From contig NZ_FMAD01000012.1 of assembly GCF_900094595.1 (NCBI RefSeq), positions 62,001 to 126,000 of the forward strand: 64,000 nucleotides of DNA. Reading direction: 5' to 3'. Shown here one piece after another: positions 50,634-59,866 of this stretch (the stretch's first letter is position 1; every line of letters begins with the position of its first letter). A program made the translations under genes and the position numbers. The DNA is from Cupriavidus alkaliphilus (GTDB lineage Bacteria; Pseudomonadota; Gammaproteobacteria; Burkholderiales; Burkholderiaceae). Under the pieces are notes generated by a model. That model was not told where the DNA came from. It made no database searches and was given only the letters and a program-made list of their open reading frames with translations.

Positions 50634-52379
50634 TCAGTGCGAGTGGCGCGGCACCTCGCGTCCGCGGCAGCCGACCAGGAAGTCGAGGTCGCAGCCCTCG
50701 TCGGCCTGCAGCACGTGGTTGACGTAGAGCTTGCGATAGCCGCCGTCGGCAGGCGCCTGCAGCGGCTGCACGTCGGCCATGCGGCGTTCGAACTCGGCGG
50801 GATCGATATCCAGGTGCAGGCGCCCGGCCTCGCAGTCCAGCTCGATCCAGTCGCCGTCGCGCACGATTGCCAGCGGCCCGCCGGCGGCAGCTTCCGGTGC
50901 CACGTGCAGGACCACGGTGCCGTAGGCGGTGCCGCTCATGCGTGCATCGGAAATGCGCACCATGTCCTTGATGCCCTGGCGAAGCAGCTTCGGCGGCAGG
51001 CCCATATTGCCTACCTCCGCCATGCCCGGGTAGCCGCGCGGTCCGCAGCGCTTGAGCACCAGCACCGAGTTCTCGTCAACGTCGAGCGACTCGTCGACGA
51101 TGCGTTCCTTGTAATGCTCCAGGTTCTCGAACACCACCGCGCGGCCGCGGTGGCGCAGCAGCCTGGGCGTCGCCGCCGACGGCTTGAGCACGGCGCCGCG
51201 CGGCGACAGGTTGCCGCGCAGGATGCGGATGCTGCCGTCGCGGATCAGCGGCTGGTCCAGCGGGCGGATGACTTCGTCGTTGGTGATCGGCGCATCCCTG
51301 ACGTTGTCCCAGATCGCCTTGCCGTTGACGGTCAGCGCGCCCGGATGCGGCAGCAGGCCGGCCTCGCCCATGCGGCGCAGCACCGCGGGCAGGCCACCGG
51401 CGTAGTAGAACTCTTCCATCAGGAAGCGGCCCGACGGCATCAGGTCGACGATGGTCGGCGTATCGCGCCCCACGTTGCTCCAGTCTTCCAGCTCGAGCGG
51501 CACGCCGATGCGGCCGGCAATCGCCTTCAGGTGGATCACGGCGTTGGTCGAACCGCCGATCGCGGCATTGACGCGGATCGCGTTCTCGAATGCCTCGCGC
51601 GTCAGGATCTTCGACAGCGTCAGGTCCTCGCGCGCCATCTCGACGATGCGGATGCCGGACATGTGCGCCAGCACATAGCGGCGCGAATCGACCGCCGGGA
51701 TCGCGGCATTGTGCGGCAGCGAGGTGCCCAGCGCCTCGGCCATGCAGGCCATGGTCGAGGCGGTGCCCATGGTATTGCAGGTGCCGGCCGAGCGCGACAT
51801 GCCGGCCTCGGCCGACAGGAACTGGTGCAGGTTGATCTCGCCCGCCTTGAGCGATTCATGCAGCTGCCACACCGCGGTGCCCGAGCCGATGTCCTTGCCG
51901 TCGAGCTTGCCGTTGAGCATCGGCCCGCCGGTGACGACAATGGCCGGCACGTCGCAGCTGGCCGCGCCCATCAGCAGCGCGGGCGTGGTCTTGTCGCAGC
52001 CGGTCAGCAGCACCACCGCATCGATGGGGTTGCCGCGGATCGCTTCTTCCACGTCCATCGCGGCCAGGTTGCGCGTCAGCATCGCGGTCGGGCGAAGGTT
52101 GGATTCGCCGTTGGAGAACACCGGGAATTCGACCGGGAAGCCGCCGGCTTCATACACGCCGCGCTTGACGTGCTCGGCCAGCTTGCGGAAGTGGGCGTTG
52201 CATGGCGTGAGTTCCGACCACGTGTTGCAGATGCCGATCACCGGGCGCCCGTCGAAGGCGTGGTCGGGAATGCCCTGGTTCTTCATCCAGCTGCGATACA
52301 TGAAGCCGTTCTTGTCGGCGGTGCCGAACCACGCCGTCGAGCGCAGCGGCTTGCGTTGCTTGTCCTTGGAATCCGACAT
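50634..52379 (-). CDS. IlvD/Edd-family sugar-acid dehydratase (L-arabonate/xylonate type)
   Basis: A 581-residue iron-sulfur dehydratase. Cysteines for the cluster are in IGICNTWSELTPCN, LLTGCDKTTPALLMGA and SAGTCNTMGTASTM. VNAAIGGSTNAVIHLKAIAG and DARMSGTAYGTVVLHVAPEA follow. The length and the MSRSAGTCNTMG and DNVRDAPITNDEVIRP blocks fit the sugar-acid branch (arabonate, xylonate, gluconate) rather than dihydroxyacid dehydratase IlvD. With the 2-keto-3-deoxy-acid dehydratase (58695) and KGSA dehydrogenase (59867) it would complete a pentonate-to-2-oxoglutarate route. Exact substrate is inferred. Confidence 0.88.
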   Translation of the reverse strand: MSDSKDKQRKPLRSTAWFGTADKNGFMYRSWMKNQGIPDHAFDGRPVIGICNTWSELTPCNAHFRKLAEHVKRGVYEAGGFPVEFPVFSNGESNLRPTAMLTRNLAAMDVEEAIRGNPIDAVVLLTGCDKTTPALLMGAASCDVPAIVVTGGPMLNGKLDGKDIGSGTAVWQLHESLKAGEINLHQFLSAEAGMSRSAGTCNTMGTASTMACMAEALGTSLPHNAAIPAVDSRRYVLAHMSGIRIVEMAREDLTLSKILTREAFENAIRVNAAIGGSTNAVIHLKAIAGRIGVPLELEDWSNVGRDTPTIVDLMPSGRFLMEEFYYAGGLPAVLRRMGEAGLLPHPGALTVNGKAIWDNVRDAPITNDEVIRPLDQPLIRDGSIRILRGNLSPRGAVLKPSAATPRLLRHRGRAVVFENLEHYKERIVDESLDVDENSVLVLKRCGPRGYPGMAEVGNMGLPPKLLRQGIKDMVRISDARMSGTAYGTVVLHVAPEAAAGGPLAIVRDGDWIELDCEAGRLHLDIDPAEFERRMADVQPLQAPADGGYRKLYVNHVLQADEGCDLDFLVGCRGREVPRHSH

Positions 52380-52553
52380 GTTGTTCCTGGTGCGAGGGGC
52401 CGCCGGGGCCCGGCGGCGAAGATGGCAGGGACGACGGATCCAGCGGCATCGCATCATGGCGGCGCAACCAGGCTGTCTCCGTTCGTTGTTATTTGTCGGA
52501 CGGAGTGTATGCAGCTGGCCGATATGCTACTAATGAAGAGTTCGGCATTTGCC

Positions 52554-52563
52554 ATATCGATAT
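52554..52563. promoter_or_regulatory. palindrome in the dehydratase/LysR divergent region
   Basis: ATATCGATAT, flanked by GCC and CGGC, lies 19 bases before the LysR start and 175 bases before the dehydratase. LysR proteins bind such T-N11-A type sites in divergent promoters. Candidate only. Confidence 0.35.
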
Positions 52564-52582
52564 CGGCATTGGTACTTACCCT

Positions 52583-53563
52583 ATGGAAGCCCCCATCTTT
52601 TCTGACACGGCTGATGCGGTCCCCGCGCCACCCGCCTGGCACAACCACACCCGCCTCAAGACGCGCCAGCTGCTGCTATTGCTGGCCGTCGCCGACGAAG
52701 GCAGCATCCACCGCGCGGCGGAAAGGCTGGCGATGACGCAGCCGGCCGCTTCCAAGCTGCTGCGCGAGCTGGAGGAGATGCTGTCGGTACCGCTGTTCGA
52801 GCGCCTGCCGCGCGGCATGGCGCCGACCGACTATGGCCGCGCGATGATCCGGCATGCGCGCGCGGTGATCGGCAGCCTGAACCAGGCGCGCGAGGAAGTG
52901 CTGGCGCTGAAGGCGGGCCGGCTCGGCCATGTGGCGATCGGCGCGATCACCTCGCCAGGCGTGCGGCTGCTGCCGCCGGCGATCGCGCGGGTGAAGGCAA
53001 GCTATCCGGGATTGCGGGTCTCGGTGGAGATCGACAACAGCAACGTGCTGCTCGACCGGCTCGGGCAGGAAAAGCTCGACATGGTGGTCGCGCGGCTGTT
53101 TCCCGAACACGACAAAGGCCGGCTGCGCTACGAGCCGATGGCGGAAGAGCCGGTCTGCGCCGTGGTGCGCCCCGGCCACCCGATGCTGGCGGCGCCCGCC
53201 CTGGCGCTGGCCGACACCACCGACGCCGCCTGGCTGATCCCGCCGGCCGGCACGGTGCTGCGCCACCGCTTCGAGCTGATGTTCCAGCGCGCCAGCCTGG
53301 CGCCGCCGACCAACGTGGTGGAAACCGCCGCGCTGCTGTTCCTGACGCGCATGGTGACGCAGTCAGACATGATCGCGGTGCTGACGGCGGATGTCGCGCA
53401 ATACTACGCGGCGTTCGGCATGGTGGAAGTGCTGCCGATGGCCATGCCCTGTCATATGGACGACTTCGGCCTGATCACGCCGACCGACCGGCTGATGTCG
53501 CCCGGCGCACTGCTGGTTGCGGATGCGTTGCGCGAAACGGCTCTGCGCATCTACGGCAGGTAG
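52583..53563 (+). CDS. LysR-family regulator (divergent from dehydratase/MFS)
   Basis: A regulator of 326 residues. Winged HTH LLLLLAVADEGSIHRAAERL, AMTQPAASKLLRELEEML; then the effector-binding domain (LGHVAIGAITSPGVRLLPPA). The subgroup resembles GbpR-like sugar-acid regulators. The ATG at 52583 is chosen because the HTH begins at about residue 25; the frame extends to 52493. Divergent from the IlvD/Edd-MFS operon, which it probably activates in response to the sugar acid or its product. Confidence 0.9.
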   Translation: MEAPIFSDTADAVPAPPAWHNHTRLKTRQLLLLLAVADEGSIHRAAERLAMTQPAASKLLRELEEMLSVPLFERLPRGMAPTDYGRAMIRHARAVIGSLNQAREEVLALKAGRLGHVAIGAITSPGVRLLPPAIARVKASYPGLRVSVEIDNSNVLLDRLGQEKLDMVVARLFPEHDKGRLRYEPMAEEPVCAVVRPGHPMLAAPALALADTTDAAWLIPPAGTVLRHRFELMFQRASLAPPTNVVETAALLFLTRMVTQSDMIAVLTADVAQYYAAFGMVEVLPMAMPCHMDDFGLITPTDRLMSPGALLVADALRETALRIYGR

Positions 53564-53587
53564 TTCCAGTGCTGGTGCCAGCGCCGG

Positions 53588-54145
53588 TCATCCCTGCCCG
53601 CTCTCGCGCGCCGCGATCCGGCGCCTGATGGTCTCGTCGAACCAGCGGTCCATCATCGCCTTTTCATAGCGCAGCCTGTCGCCCTGGCTGTAGACGTTGA
53701 CGCCCATGTTGAAGGCCTGGTCAGAGATGCGCTGCTCGCCGCTGCCGATCACCGCACCGTCGCTGCCGCGCAGTGCATAGCGCAGCGTCATGCGCGGCCA
53801 GGTGACGTCGCGCACGATGCGGACGTCATAGCCGCGCACGCGCCATGGCTCGAAATGTCCCGCGAGATCGATATCCAGCACCTCGATATTCAGCGCATAG
53901 CCCTGCGGCAGGTAGCGCGCGGCCAGCTCGTCGAAGTGGCGGCGGATATCGTTCATCACCTGCGCGCGCTCGCGGTCGCTGCCGTACGGGCTGCGGTAGG
54001 CGGCATCGGTGTAGGTGTCGGGATGGGGGAAGGAAACTGTCAGCGTTCCGGCAGGCGGCGCGGCGAAGGCATGGATGGCACCGATGGCACACATCAGGCC
54101 CATGGGCGCCGCGCAGGCGGCCAGCAGACGGCGGGATCTGGCCAT
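53588..54145 (-). CDS. DUF3016 exported protein
   Basis: A protein of 185 residues with an N-terminal signal sequence (LLAACAAPMGLMCAIGAIHAFA, cleaved near AFA-APP). The mature part begins TLTVSFPHPDTYTDAAYR and contains VLDIDLAGHFEPWR and RDVTWPRMTLRYAL, the DUF3016 pattern. Location is probably periplasmic. Function unknown. It lies 85 bases downstream of the enolase-superfamily gene on the same strand but has no evident link to sugar acids. Confidence 0.82.
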   Translation of the reverse strand: MARSRRLLAACAAPMGLMCAIGAIHAFAAPPAGTLTVSFPHPDTYTDAAYRSPYGSDRERAQVMNDIRRHFDELAARYLPQGYALNIEVLDIDLAGHFEPWRVRGYDVRIVRDVTWPRMTLRYALRGSDGAVIGSGEQRISDQAFNMGVNVYSQGDRLRYEKAMMDRWFDETIRRRIAARESGQG

Positions 54146-54230
54146 GGCGAACTCCAGGACAAGGGCAACTGCACCCTTGATGCCTCTTGATTGTAGTGCG
54201 CCACGGCCAGTCAGCCAGCCAGTTAGCCGG

Positions 54231-55406
54231 TCAGCCGATGATGTTGAACTGGCTGAAGTATTCCTCGTTCAGTTCCAGCCCCAGCCCCGGCAGGTTGTCG
54301 TCAAGCTGCAGGTAGCCGTTGTCCGGCGCGGGGTCGCCCTTGAAGATGTAGTAGAACAGCTCGTTGCCGACCTCGACGTCGTGCACCGGGAAGTACTCGG
54401 CCATCGGCGACGCGGTCGACGCCATGGTCAGGTGGTAGTTGTGCATCTGCCCGGCGTGCGGGATCACCGGCACCGACCAGGCCTCGGCCATCGCATTGAT
54501 CTTCTGTGCCGCGGTGATGCCGCCGACGCGGTTGGTGTCGTACTGGATCACGTCGACCGCGCGGCGCTCCAGCAGGTCCTTGAAGCCGTACGAGGTGAAC
54601 TCGTGCTCGCCGCCGGAGATCGGGAACGGGCTCGCCTTCTTCAGCTCGACATAGCCTTCGATATCGTCGGCGATCACGGGCTCTTCGAGCCAGCGGGGAT
54701 TGAACTCGGCCAGGCGCGGCAGCATGCGGCGCGCGTATTCGAGCGTCCAGCCCATGTAGCATTCCAGCATGATGTCGACACCGTCGCCGACCAGCTCGCG
54801 CAGCAAGCGCACCTGCTCGATGTTCTTCTGCATGCCCGCGGGGCCGTCCTTGGGGCCGTAGCCGAAGCGCATCTTCATCGCGGTAAAGCCCTGGTCCAGG
54901 TAGCCCTGCGCTTCGGCCAGGAAGGCATCGCGGTCGTCGTTGTTGTAGAGCTTGGAGGCGTAGCACCAGATCTTTTCCTTGGTGCGTCCGCCCAGCAGCT
55001 TGAACACCGGCTTGCCCACGGCCTTGCCCATCAGGTCCCACAGCGCGATATCGACCGCCGAAATCGCCGCCATGCCGATGCCCTTGCGGCCCCAGGCGTG
55101 GGTGCGGCGGTACATCTTCTGCCACAGGTATTCGTTGTCGAACGGGTCCTGGCCGATCACCACCGGGGCCAGGTACTGGTCGACGATCTGCTTGGCCACG
55201 CGCGGCGCCAGCGCGCAGTTGCCGATGCCGACCAGGCCGGTATCGGTCTCGATCTCGACCACCATCCAGCCGTGGAAGCGGAACGAGCCCATGGCGTCGC
55301 CGCGCTCGAACAGGATGTCGGTGGCGTTGGTGCAGAAGTGCGCCTGCGGCGGCACGGTCTTGCCCTTCCATTCGAAGACGCGGGCGCGGACGTTGGTGAT
55401 CTTCAA
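54231..55406 (-). CDS. enolase-superfamily sugar-acid dehydratase (rhamnonate dehydratase-like)
   Basis: A protein of 391 residues from a TTG start at 55406 (LKITNVRARVFEWKGK), which follows CAGGAG; no better start lies near. N-terminal capping domain, then a barrel with KMRFGYGPKDG (catalytic Lys), metal ligands in MLECYMG, WLEEPV and SGGEHEF, and the His base in VIPHAGQMHN. The C-terminal GLGLELNEEYFSQF resembles L-rhamnonate dehydratase. It dehydrates an aldonic or aldaric acid to a 2-keto-3-deoxy acid. Operon with pdxA-like and tctC-like genes upstream. Confidence 0.85.
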   Translation of the reverse strand: MKITNVRARVFEWKGKTVPPQAHFCTNATDILFERGDAMGSFRFHGWMVVEIETDTGLVGIGNCALAPRVAKQIVDQYLAPVVIGQDPFDNEYLWQKMYRRTHAWGRKGIGMAAISAVDIALWDLMGKAVGKPVFKLLGGRTKEKIWCYASKLYNNDDRDAFLAEAQGYLDQGFTAMKMRFGYGPKDGPAGMQKNIEQVRLLRELVGDGVDIMLECYMGWTLEYARRMLPRLAEFNPRWLEEPVIADDIEGYVELKKASPFPISGGEHEFTSYGFKDLLERRAVDVIQYDTNRVGGITAAQKINAMAEAWSVPVIPHAGQMHNYHLTMASTASPMAEYFPVHDVEVGNELFYYIFKGDPAPDNGYLQLDDNLPGLGLELNEEYFSQFNIIG

Positions 55407-55496
55407 TTTCAGCTCCTGATGGCGATGCGTTGGCACGAACGCTCCCCGGCCGCACCGGGGGGCGGTCATGCTGTGATCCGGTATGGATAAGAGTGG

Positions 55497-56519
55497 CTAG
55501 GCTTGTGCGGCGGCGCGCCGTTGCGCACCCATGCGGCAGGCGATCTGGAACGCCTGCAGCGTGGCGCCGGGATCGGCGCGGCCCTGCTGCGTGATGTCGA
55601 ACGCGGTGCCGTGCGCCGGCGTGGTGATCGGCACCGGCAGCCCGCCCTGCACCGTCACGCCGCGCGAGAAGCCCATCAGCTTGATGCCGATCTGTCCCTG
55701 GTCGTGGTACATGGTGACGATGGCGTCGAACTGCCGCTGCGACGGCCCGCCCTGCACCTTCAGGAAGATGGTGTCGGCCGGGAACGGGCCGTCGGCATTC
55801 ACGCCACGCTCGCGCGCCGCGGCGACGGCCGGGGCAATCACATCGATCTCTTCGCGGCCGAAGGCACCGTTGTCGCCGTTGTGCGGGTTCAGGCCGCATA
55901 CCGCGATGCGCGGGCTCGCCATGCCGGCGCGGCGCAGCGCCTGGTCGATCAGGTCGATGGCGGCGCCGACGCGTTCCGGCGTGATCATCGCCGGCACGTC
56001 CTTGAGCGCGATGTGCGAGGTCACGCGCGAAGTCCACAGGCCGTCGAGCACGTTGAATTCGCAGAAATCGCCACTGTAGCCAAGCTGCTCGGCGAACCAG
56101 TGCAGCTCGTCGCTGTGGGCCATGCCGGCGGCGTGCAGCGAACTCTTGTTCAGCGGCCCGAACAGGATCGCATCGGCCTGTCCGGCCTGCGCCAGCTCCA
56201 GTGCCAACGCCAGCGTGCCCAGGCTGTAGCGCCCGCCTTCGGCGCTGGCCACGCCACGCGCATACACCGGGTTTTCGGGCAACTGCCAGTGGTACAGGCG
56301 CGGCTGGCCGTCGGTGGCGAACGCCGGCACATCGGTCTCGGCCACTGCCAGTTCAACCCCGGCGACCTGCATGCCGTGGCGCCATTCGGCGCGGTCAGCG
56401 ATCAGCAGGATCTCGGCCTGCGCGGCGGTGCCGGCATCGGCCAGCAGCCTGGCGATCAGTTCGGGACCGATGCCGGCGGGGTCGCCCAGCACCATGGCGA
56501 TTCTTGGACGGGAATGCAT
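55497..56519 (-). CDS. PdxA-like dehydrogenase
   Basis: A protein of 340 residues of the PdxA (4-hydroxythreonine-4-phosphate dehydrogenase) family: VLGDPAGIGPELIARLL at the N-terminus, HSDELHWFAEQLG, GLNPHNGDNGAFGREEID (metal His), then TMYHDQGQIGIKLMGFSRGV and TTPAHGTAFDITQQG. In catabolic clusters these paralogues (PdxA2) oxidise phosphorylated or free hydroxy acids rather than make pyridoxal phosphate. The usual partner kinase (DUF1537) is not here. Between tctC-like and enolase-type genes in one operon, so a sugar-acid role is likely. Confidence 0.88.
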   Translation of the reverse strand: MHSRPRIAMVLGDPAGIGPELIARLLADAGTAAQAEILLIADRAEWRHGMQVAGVELAVAETDVPAFATDGQPRLYHWQLPENPVYARGVASAEGGRYSLGTLALALELAQAGQADAILFGPLNKSSLHAAGMAHSDELHWFAEQLGYSGDFCEFNVLDGLWTSRVTSHIALKDVPAMITPERVGAAIDLIDQALRRAGMASPRIAVCGLNPHNGDNGAFGREEIDVIAPAVAAARERGVNADGPFPADTIFLKVQGGPSQRQFDAIVTMYHDQGQIGIKLMGFSRGVTVQGGLPVPITTPAHGTAFDITQQGRADPGATLQAFQIACRMGAQRRAAAQA

Positions 56520-56535
56520 GAGGCTTCCGTAGAGG

Positions 56536-57516
56536 TTATTGGTCGAGCTTGACGCCCAGTTCGGCGATCAGCTTGCCGTAGCGCGCATATTCGGCGCGCG
56601 AGAAGGCATCGAATTGCGAAGCGGTCAGCGCGCCGGGTACGGCCCCCACGTCGGCCAGCTTGCGCACGGTATCCGGATCCTTGATCACGGTCGACAGCGC
56701 GGTGCCCAGCTTCTGCAGCGTCGCCGGCGGCGTGCCGGCCGGCGCATAGACACCGTACCACGCGCTCATCTGGATGCCGGGCACGCCCGCTTCAGCCAGC
56801 GTGGGCACATTGGGCAGCAGCGCCGAGCGCTGGTCGGCGGTCACCGCCAGCGCGCGCAGCTTGCCGGCCTTGATATGGCCGATGACCGACGGCATGGTCT
56901 CGAAGCTCAGGTCCACCTGCCCGCCCATCAGGTCCACTAGCGCGCTGCTGCTGCTCTTGTACGGCACATGCAGCAGCTTGCCCTTGATCTGGCGCGCAAA
57001 GGCCGCGCCGGCCAGGTGCTGGGTGCTGCCGACTCCCGACGAGCTGTAGCGGAACTTGTCCGGATTCGCCTGGATCTGCGCCACCAGCGCCTTGACGTCG
57101 CGCGCCGTCACCTGGCTGTTGACCACCAGCACATTGGGCACGGTCGATACCAGCGCCACCGGCGCCAGGTCCTTGAGCGGATCGAACTGCAGCTTGAGCA
57201 GGTGCGGCGCGATCGCTTGCGAGGTAACCACGCCCATCAGCAGCGTATTGCCGTCCGCCGGCGCCTTGGCGGTGATGTCCGCCGCAATGGTGTTGGACGC
57301 GCCGGGGCGGTTGTCCACCACCACCGGCTGCTTCAGCTGCGCGGCAAGCTTGTCGGAGACGATACGCGCCATCACGTCGGTACCGCCGCCAGGGGCGGCG
57401 CCCACCATCAGCCGCACCGGCCGCGTATCCTGGGCCCATGCCGCGCCCGTTGCCGCGGCCACCGTGGCGAGGCCGGCGATTGAGCCGGCGATTGCGCCGG
57501 CGATCCATGTCTTCAT
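56536..57516 (-). CDS. Bug-family (TctC) periplasmic solute-binding protein
   Basis: A protein of 326 residues. Signal peptide (about 1-28, IAGSIAGLATVAAATGAAWA), then the Bug fold: RLMVGAAPGGGTDVMARIVS, VVVDNRPGASNTIAADITAK, SSSGVGSTQHLAGAAFARQI, LMGGQVDLSFETMPS. These proteins are very numerous in Burkholderiales and capture carboxylic acids, often without a linked TctAB membrane pair, as here. First gene of the operon with the PdxA-like and enolase-type genes. The LysR gene at 57626 lies just upstream on the same strand. Confidence 0.92.
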   Translation of the reverse strand: MKTWIAGAIAGSIAGLATVAAATGAAWAQDTRPVRLMVGAAPGGGTDVMARIVSDKLAAQLKQPVVVDNRPGASNTIAADITAKAPADGNTLLMGVVTSQAIAPHLLKLQFDPLKDLAPVALVSTVPNVLVVNSQVTARDVKALVAQIQANPDKFRYSSSGVGSTQHLAGAAFARQIKGKLLHVPYKSSSSALVDLMGGQVDLSFETMPSVIGHIKAGKLRALAVTADQRSALLPNVPTLAEAGVPGIQMSAWYGVYAPAGTPPATLQKLGTALSTVIKDPDTVRKLADVGAVPGALTASQFDAFSRAEYARYGKLIAELGVKLDQ

Positions 57517-57625
57517 TGCCTGTCTCCGTCGTTTGCTGTCCGGCTCTGCGGCGCGGATGGCCAGACTATAGGAGCATCAGTGATTCGCCACTACTGATGT
57601 TTTTTGAACTGGCGATCACCTGGCG

Positions 57626-58582
57626 TTATACCTTGGCGCCACCCCCGATCGACGTGGTCGGGCCCGCTTTCAGGATAGCGACCAGCTGCCGCGCCGCCGC
57701 CGACAGCCCGCCCCCGCGCCGCGTGACGATGCCGAAGGTCTGCTGGCGCGACTGCAGCCGCACGGGCAGGATGCGCAGCATTTTCTGGCGCACGAACATG
57801 GCGGCCACGCCCGCCGGCAGCAACGACACCAGGCCGGGATCGCCCTGCAGCATCGCCACCGTGACGAACGCCGACGAGGTCGACACCGTATTGGCCGGAA
57901 AGCTGATGCCGGCAAGGTCCAGTTCGCGCTGCAGCAGCGCATGCATCGGCATATGGCCGGCATACGTGATCCAGCGATAGCCCGCGAGGTCGGCAAACCC
58001 CATCGAGGCCGCGCGCGGCGCCGGATGCGAACGTCCCACCACCACCGCCACCTGCTCGTCGCCGAGCGGGTGGTAGTGGTAGCGGGCCGGCTCGTCGCTG
58101 ACCAGCGAGCGGCCGATCACTAGGTCCAGGTGGCCGTCGTCGAGCAGTTCCAGCAGGCGGCGGCTGGTGTCCTCGATGACTTCCAGCGCCAGCTCCGGGT
58201 GCGCCTGGCGCAACTGCGCCAGCGCCGGCACCAGCACATCGGGCACCGCGCCCATGATGGTGCCGACCGCGACGCGACCGCCGCTGCCGGCACGGATGCC
58301 GGCCACCTCGTCGCACATCGCGCCCAGGTCCGCCACCAGCTGGCGTGCGTGCCGGATCACGCAATGGCCGAAGGCGTTGGGGCGCATGCCGCGCCGCGAG
58401 CGCTCGAACAACGGTGCCTCCAGCATGCTTTCCAGCTCCTGCAGCGACTTGCTCGCCGCGGACTGGGTCATCGCCATGGCTGCGGCCGCCTGGTGCAGCG
58501 ACGCCTGTTCATCCAGCGCGATCAGCAGTTGCAGCTGCTTCACGCGCAGGCGGCCCATGAGGGTTTCGAGGGTGGATTTCAT
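57626..58582 (-). CDS. LysR-family regulator (divergent from kdaD-like gene)
   Basis: A regulator of 318 residues from the ATG at 58582 (MKSTLETLMGRLRVKQLQLL). HTH LLIALDEQASLHQAAAAMAM, TQSAASKSLQELESML; the effector domain follows (GRVAVGTIMGAVPDVLVPAL). It is the same subgroup as the LysR genes at 52583 and 61454. Its position, divergent from the DHDPS-family dehydratase (58695) and upstream of the tctC operon, suggests control of one or both. The intergenic space is only 112 bases. Confidence 0.9.
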   Translation of the reverse strand: MKSTLETLMGRLRVKQLQLLIALDEQASLHQAAAAMAMTQSAASKSLQELESMLEAPLFERSRRGMRPNAFGHCVIRHARQLVADLGAMCDEVAGIRAGSGGRVAVGTIMGAVPDVLVPALAQLRQAHPELALEVIEDTSRRLLELLDDGHLDLVIGRSLVSDEPARYHYHPLGDEQVAVVVGRSHPAPRAASMGFADLAGYRWITYAGHMPMHALLQRELDLAGISFPANTVSTSSAFVTVAMLQGDPGLVSLLPAGVAAMFVRQKMLRILPVRLQSRQQTFGIVTRRGGGLSAAARQLVAILKAGPTTSIGGGAKV

Positions 58583-58694
58583 GACAGGTCGGTGAGTCGC
58601 AAAAGCGATCACCAGATGGAAAGGATTCAATATACAGCCCGCCGCGCGGCTCGTATATTGGCCCGACCCATTGATCGACAGCCGGAGCGAGACC

Positions 58695-59627
58695 ATGACC
58701 CGCAGCCCCACCCCCACCGTCTACCGCGGCGTATTCCCGGTGGCGCCCACCATCTTCGACGCGCAAGGCGGGCTCGACCTCGACGGCCAGCGCCGCTGCA
58801 TCGACTTCATGATCGATGCCGGCTCGCACGGCCTGTGCATCCTGGCCAATTTCTCCGAGCAGTTCGTGCTGAGCGACGACGAGCGCAACGTACTGATGAA
58901 AACCGTGCTGGAACACGTCGACGGCCGCGTGCCGGTGATCGTCACCACCACGCATTTCAGCTCGCGCCTGTGCGCCGAGCGCAGCCGCGCGGCGCAGGAC
59001 GCCGGCGCGGCCATGGTGATGGTGATGCCGCCCTACCACGGCGCCACCATCCGCATGCCCGAGCGCAGCATCTATGAATTCTTCGCCACGGTCTCGGACG
59101 CCATCGATATCCCCATCATGATCCAGGACGCGCCGGTCAGCGGCACCACGCTGAGCGCGCCGTTCCTGGCGCGCATGGCGCGCGAGATCGGCAATGTGTC
59201 GTACTTCAAGATCGAGGTGCCGCAGGCCGCGGCCAAGCTGCGCGAGCTGATCGAGCTGGGCGGCGACGCCATCGTCGGCCCCTGGGACGGCGAAGAGGCC
59301 ATCACGCTGATGGCCGACCTGGAAGCCGGCGCCACCGGCGCCATGACCGGCGCGGGCTTTCCCGATGGCATCCGCCAGATCCTCGATGCCTGGCAGGCCG
59401 GCGACGCCGAACTGGCCGCGCAGCGCTACCAGCAGTGGCTGCCGCTGATCAACTATGAGAACCGCCAGGGCTGGCTGGCCACCAGCAAGGTGCTGATGCA
59501 GGAAGGCGGCGTGATCGCGTCGGACGCGGTGCGCCACCCGCTGCAGCCGATGCACCCGGCCACGCGCGAAGGGCTGATGCGGATTGCGCGGCGGCTGGAT
59601 CCGATGGTGCTGCGGTGGGGGCGCTGA
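58695..59627 (+). CDS. DHDPS-family 2-keto-3-deoxy-acid dehydratase (L-KDA type)
   Basis: A class I aldolase-fold enzyme of 310 residues. The Schiff-base Lys is K172 (VSYFKIEVPQAAAKLR). The barrel shows RGVFPVAPTIFDAQGGLDLD, IDFMIDAGSHGLCILANFSE and IPIMIQDAPVSGTTLSAPFL. These blocks fit 2-keto-3-deoxy-L-arabonate dehydratase, which yields 2-oxoglutarate semialdehyde, more than DapA or KDG aldolase. The ATG at 58695 follows CCGGAGCGAGACC. The dehydrogenase for its product is 240 bases downstream. Product assignment is by family memory and context. Confidence 0.86.
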   Translation: MTRSPTPTVYRGVFPVAPTIFDAQGGLDLDGQRRCIDFMIDAGSHGLCILANFSEQFVLSDDERNVLMKTVLEHVDGRVPVIVTTTHFSSRLCAERSRAAQDAGAAMVMVMPPYHGATIRMPERSIYEFFATVSDAIDIPIMIQDAPVSGTTLSAPFLARMAREIGNVSYFKIEVPQAAAKLRELIELGGDAIVGPWDGEEAITLMADLEAGATGAMTGAGFPDGIRQILDAWQAGDAELAAQRYQQWLPLINYENRQGWLATSKVLMQEGGVIASDAVRHPLQPMHPATREGLMRIARRLDPMVLRWGR

Positions 59628-59670
59628 GCGCACGGCAATGAAGTGCTGGCGCCTCGCATCGAGAGGCGCC

Positions 59671-59710
59671 GGCCCTCACCCCAACCCTCTCCCGCAAGCG
59701 GGAGAGGGAG
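59671..59710. repeat. REP-like palindromic element, copy 3
   Basis: CCCTCACCCCAACCCTCTCCCGCAAGCGGGAGAGGG: same hairpin as at 20950 and 36552 with a slightly different 5' flank. It sits in the gap between the keto-acid dehydratase and KGSA dehydrogenase genes. Confidence 0.75.
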
Positions 59711-59738
59711 TACACAGAATGCAATTGCGACGCCGGTT

Positions 59739-59783
59739 TGCTCCCCTCTCCCGCCCCGCGGGAGAGGGGCGGGGGTGAGGGCC
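59739..59783. repeat. REP-like palindromic element, copy 4 (inverted)
   Basis: CTCCCCTCTCCCGCCCCGCGGGAGAGGGGCGGGGGTGAGGGC-type sequence (positions given), the mirror orientation of copy 3, so 59671-59783 is a head-to-head REP pair that can fold into a larger structure. Confidence 0.75.
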
Positions 59784-59866
59784 GGTGCGTCCACGAAGCG
59801 CTATTCCTGACGATGCCTCCGCCCTTCGCAGATGCCAACACCATCCCCACCCTTCAAAAACCAACC

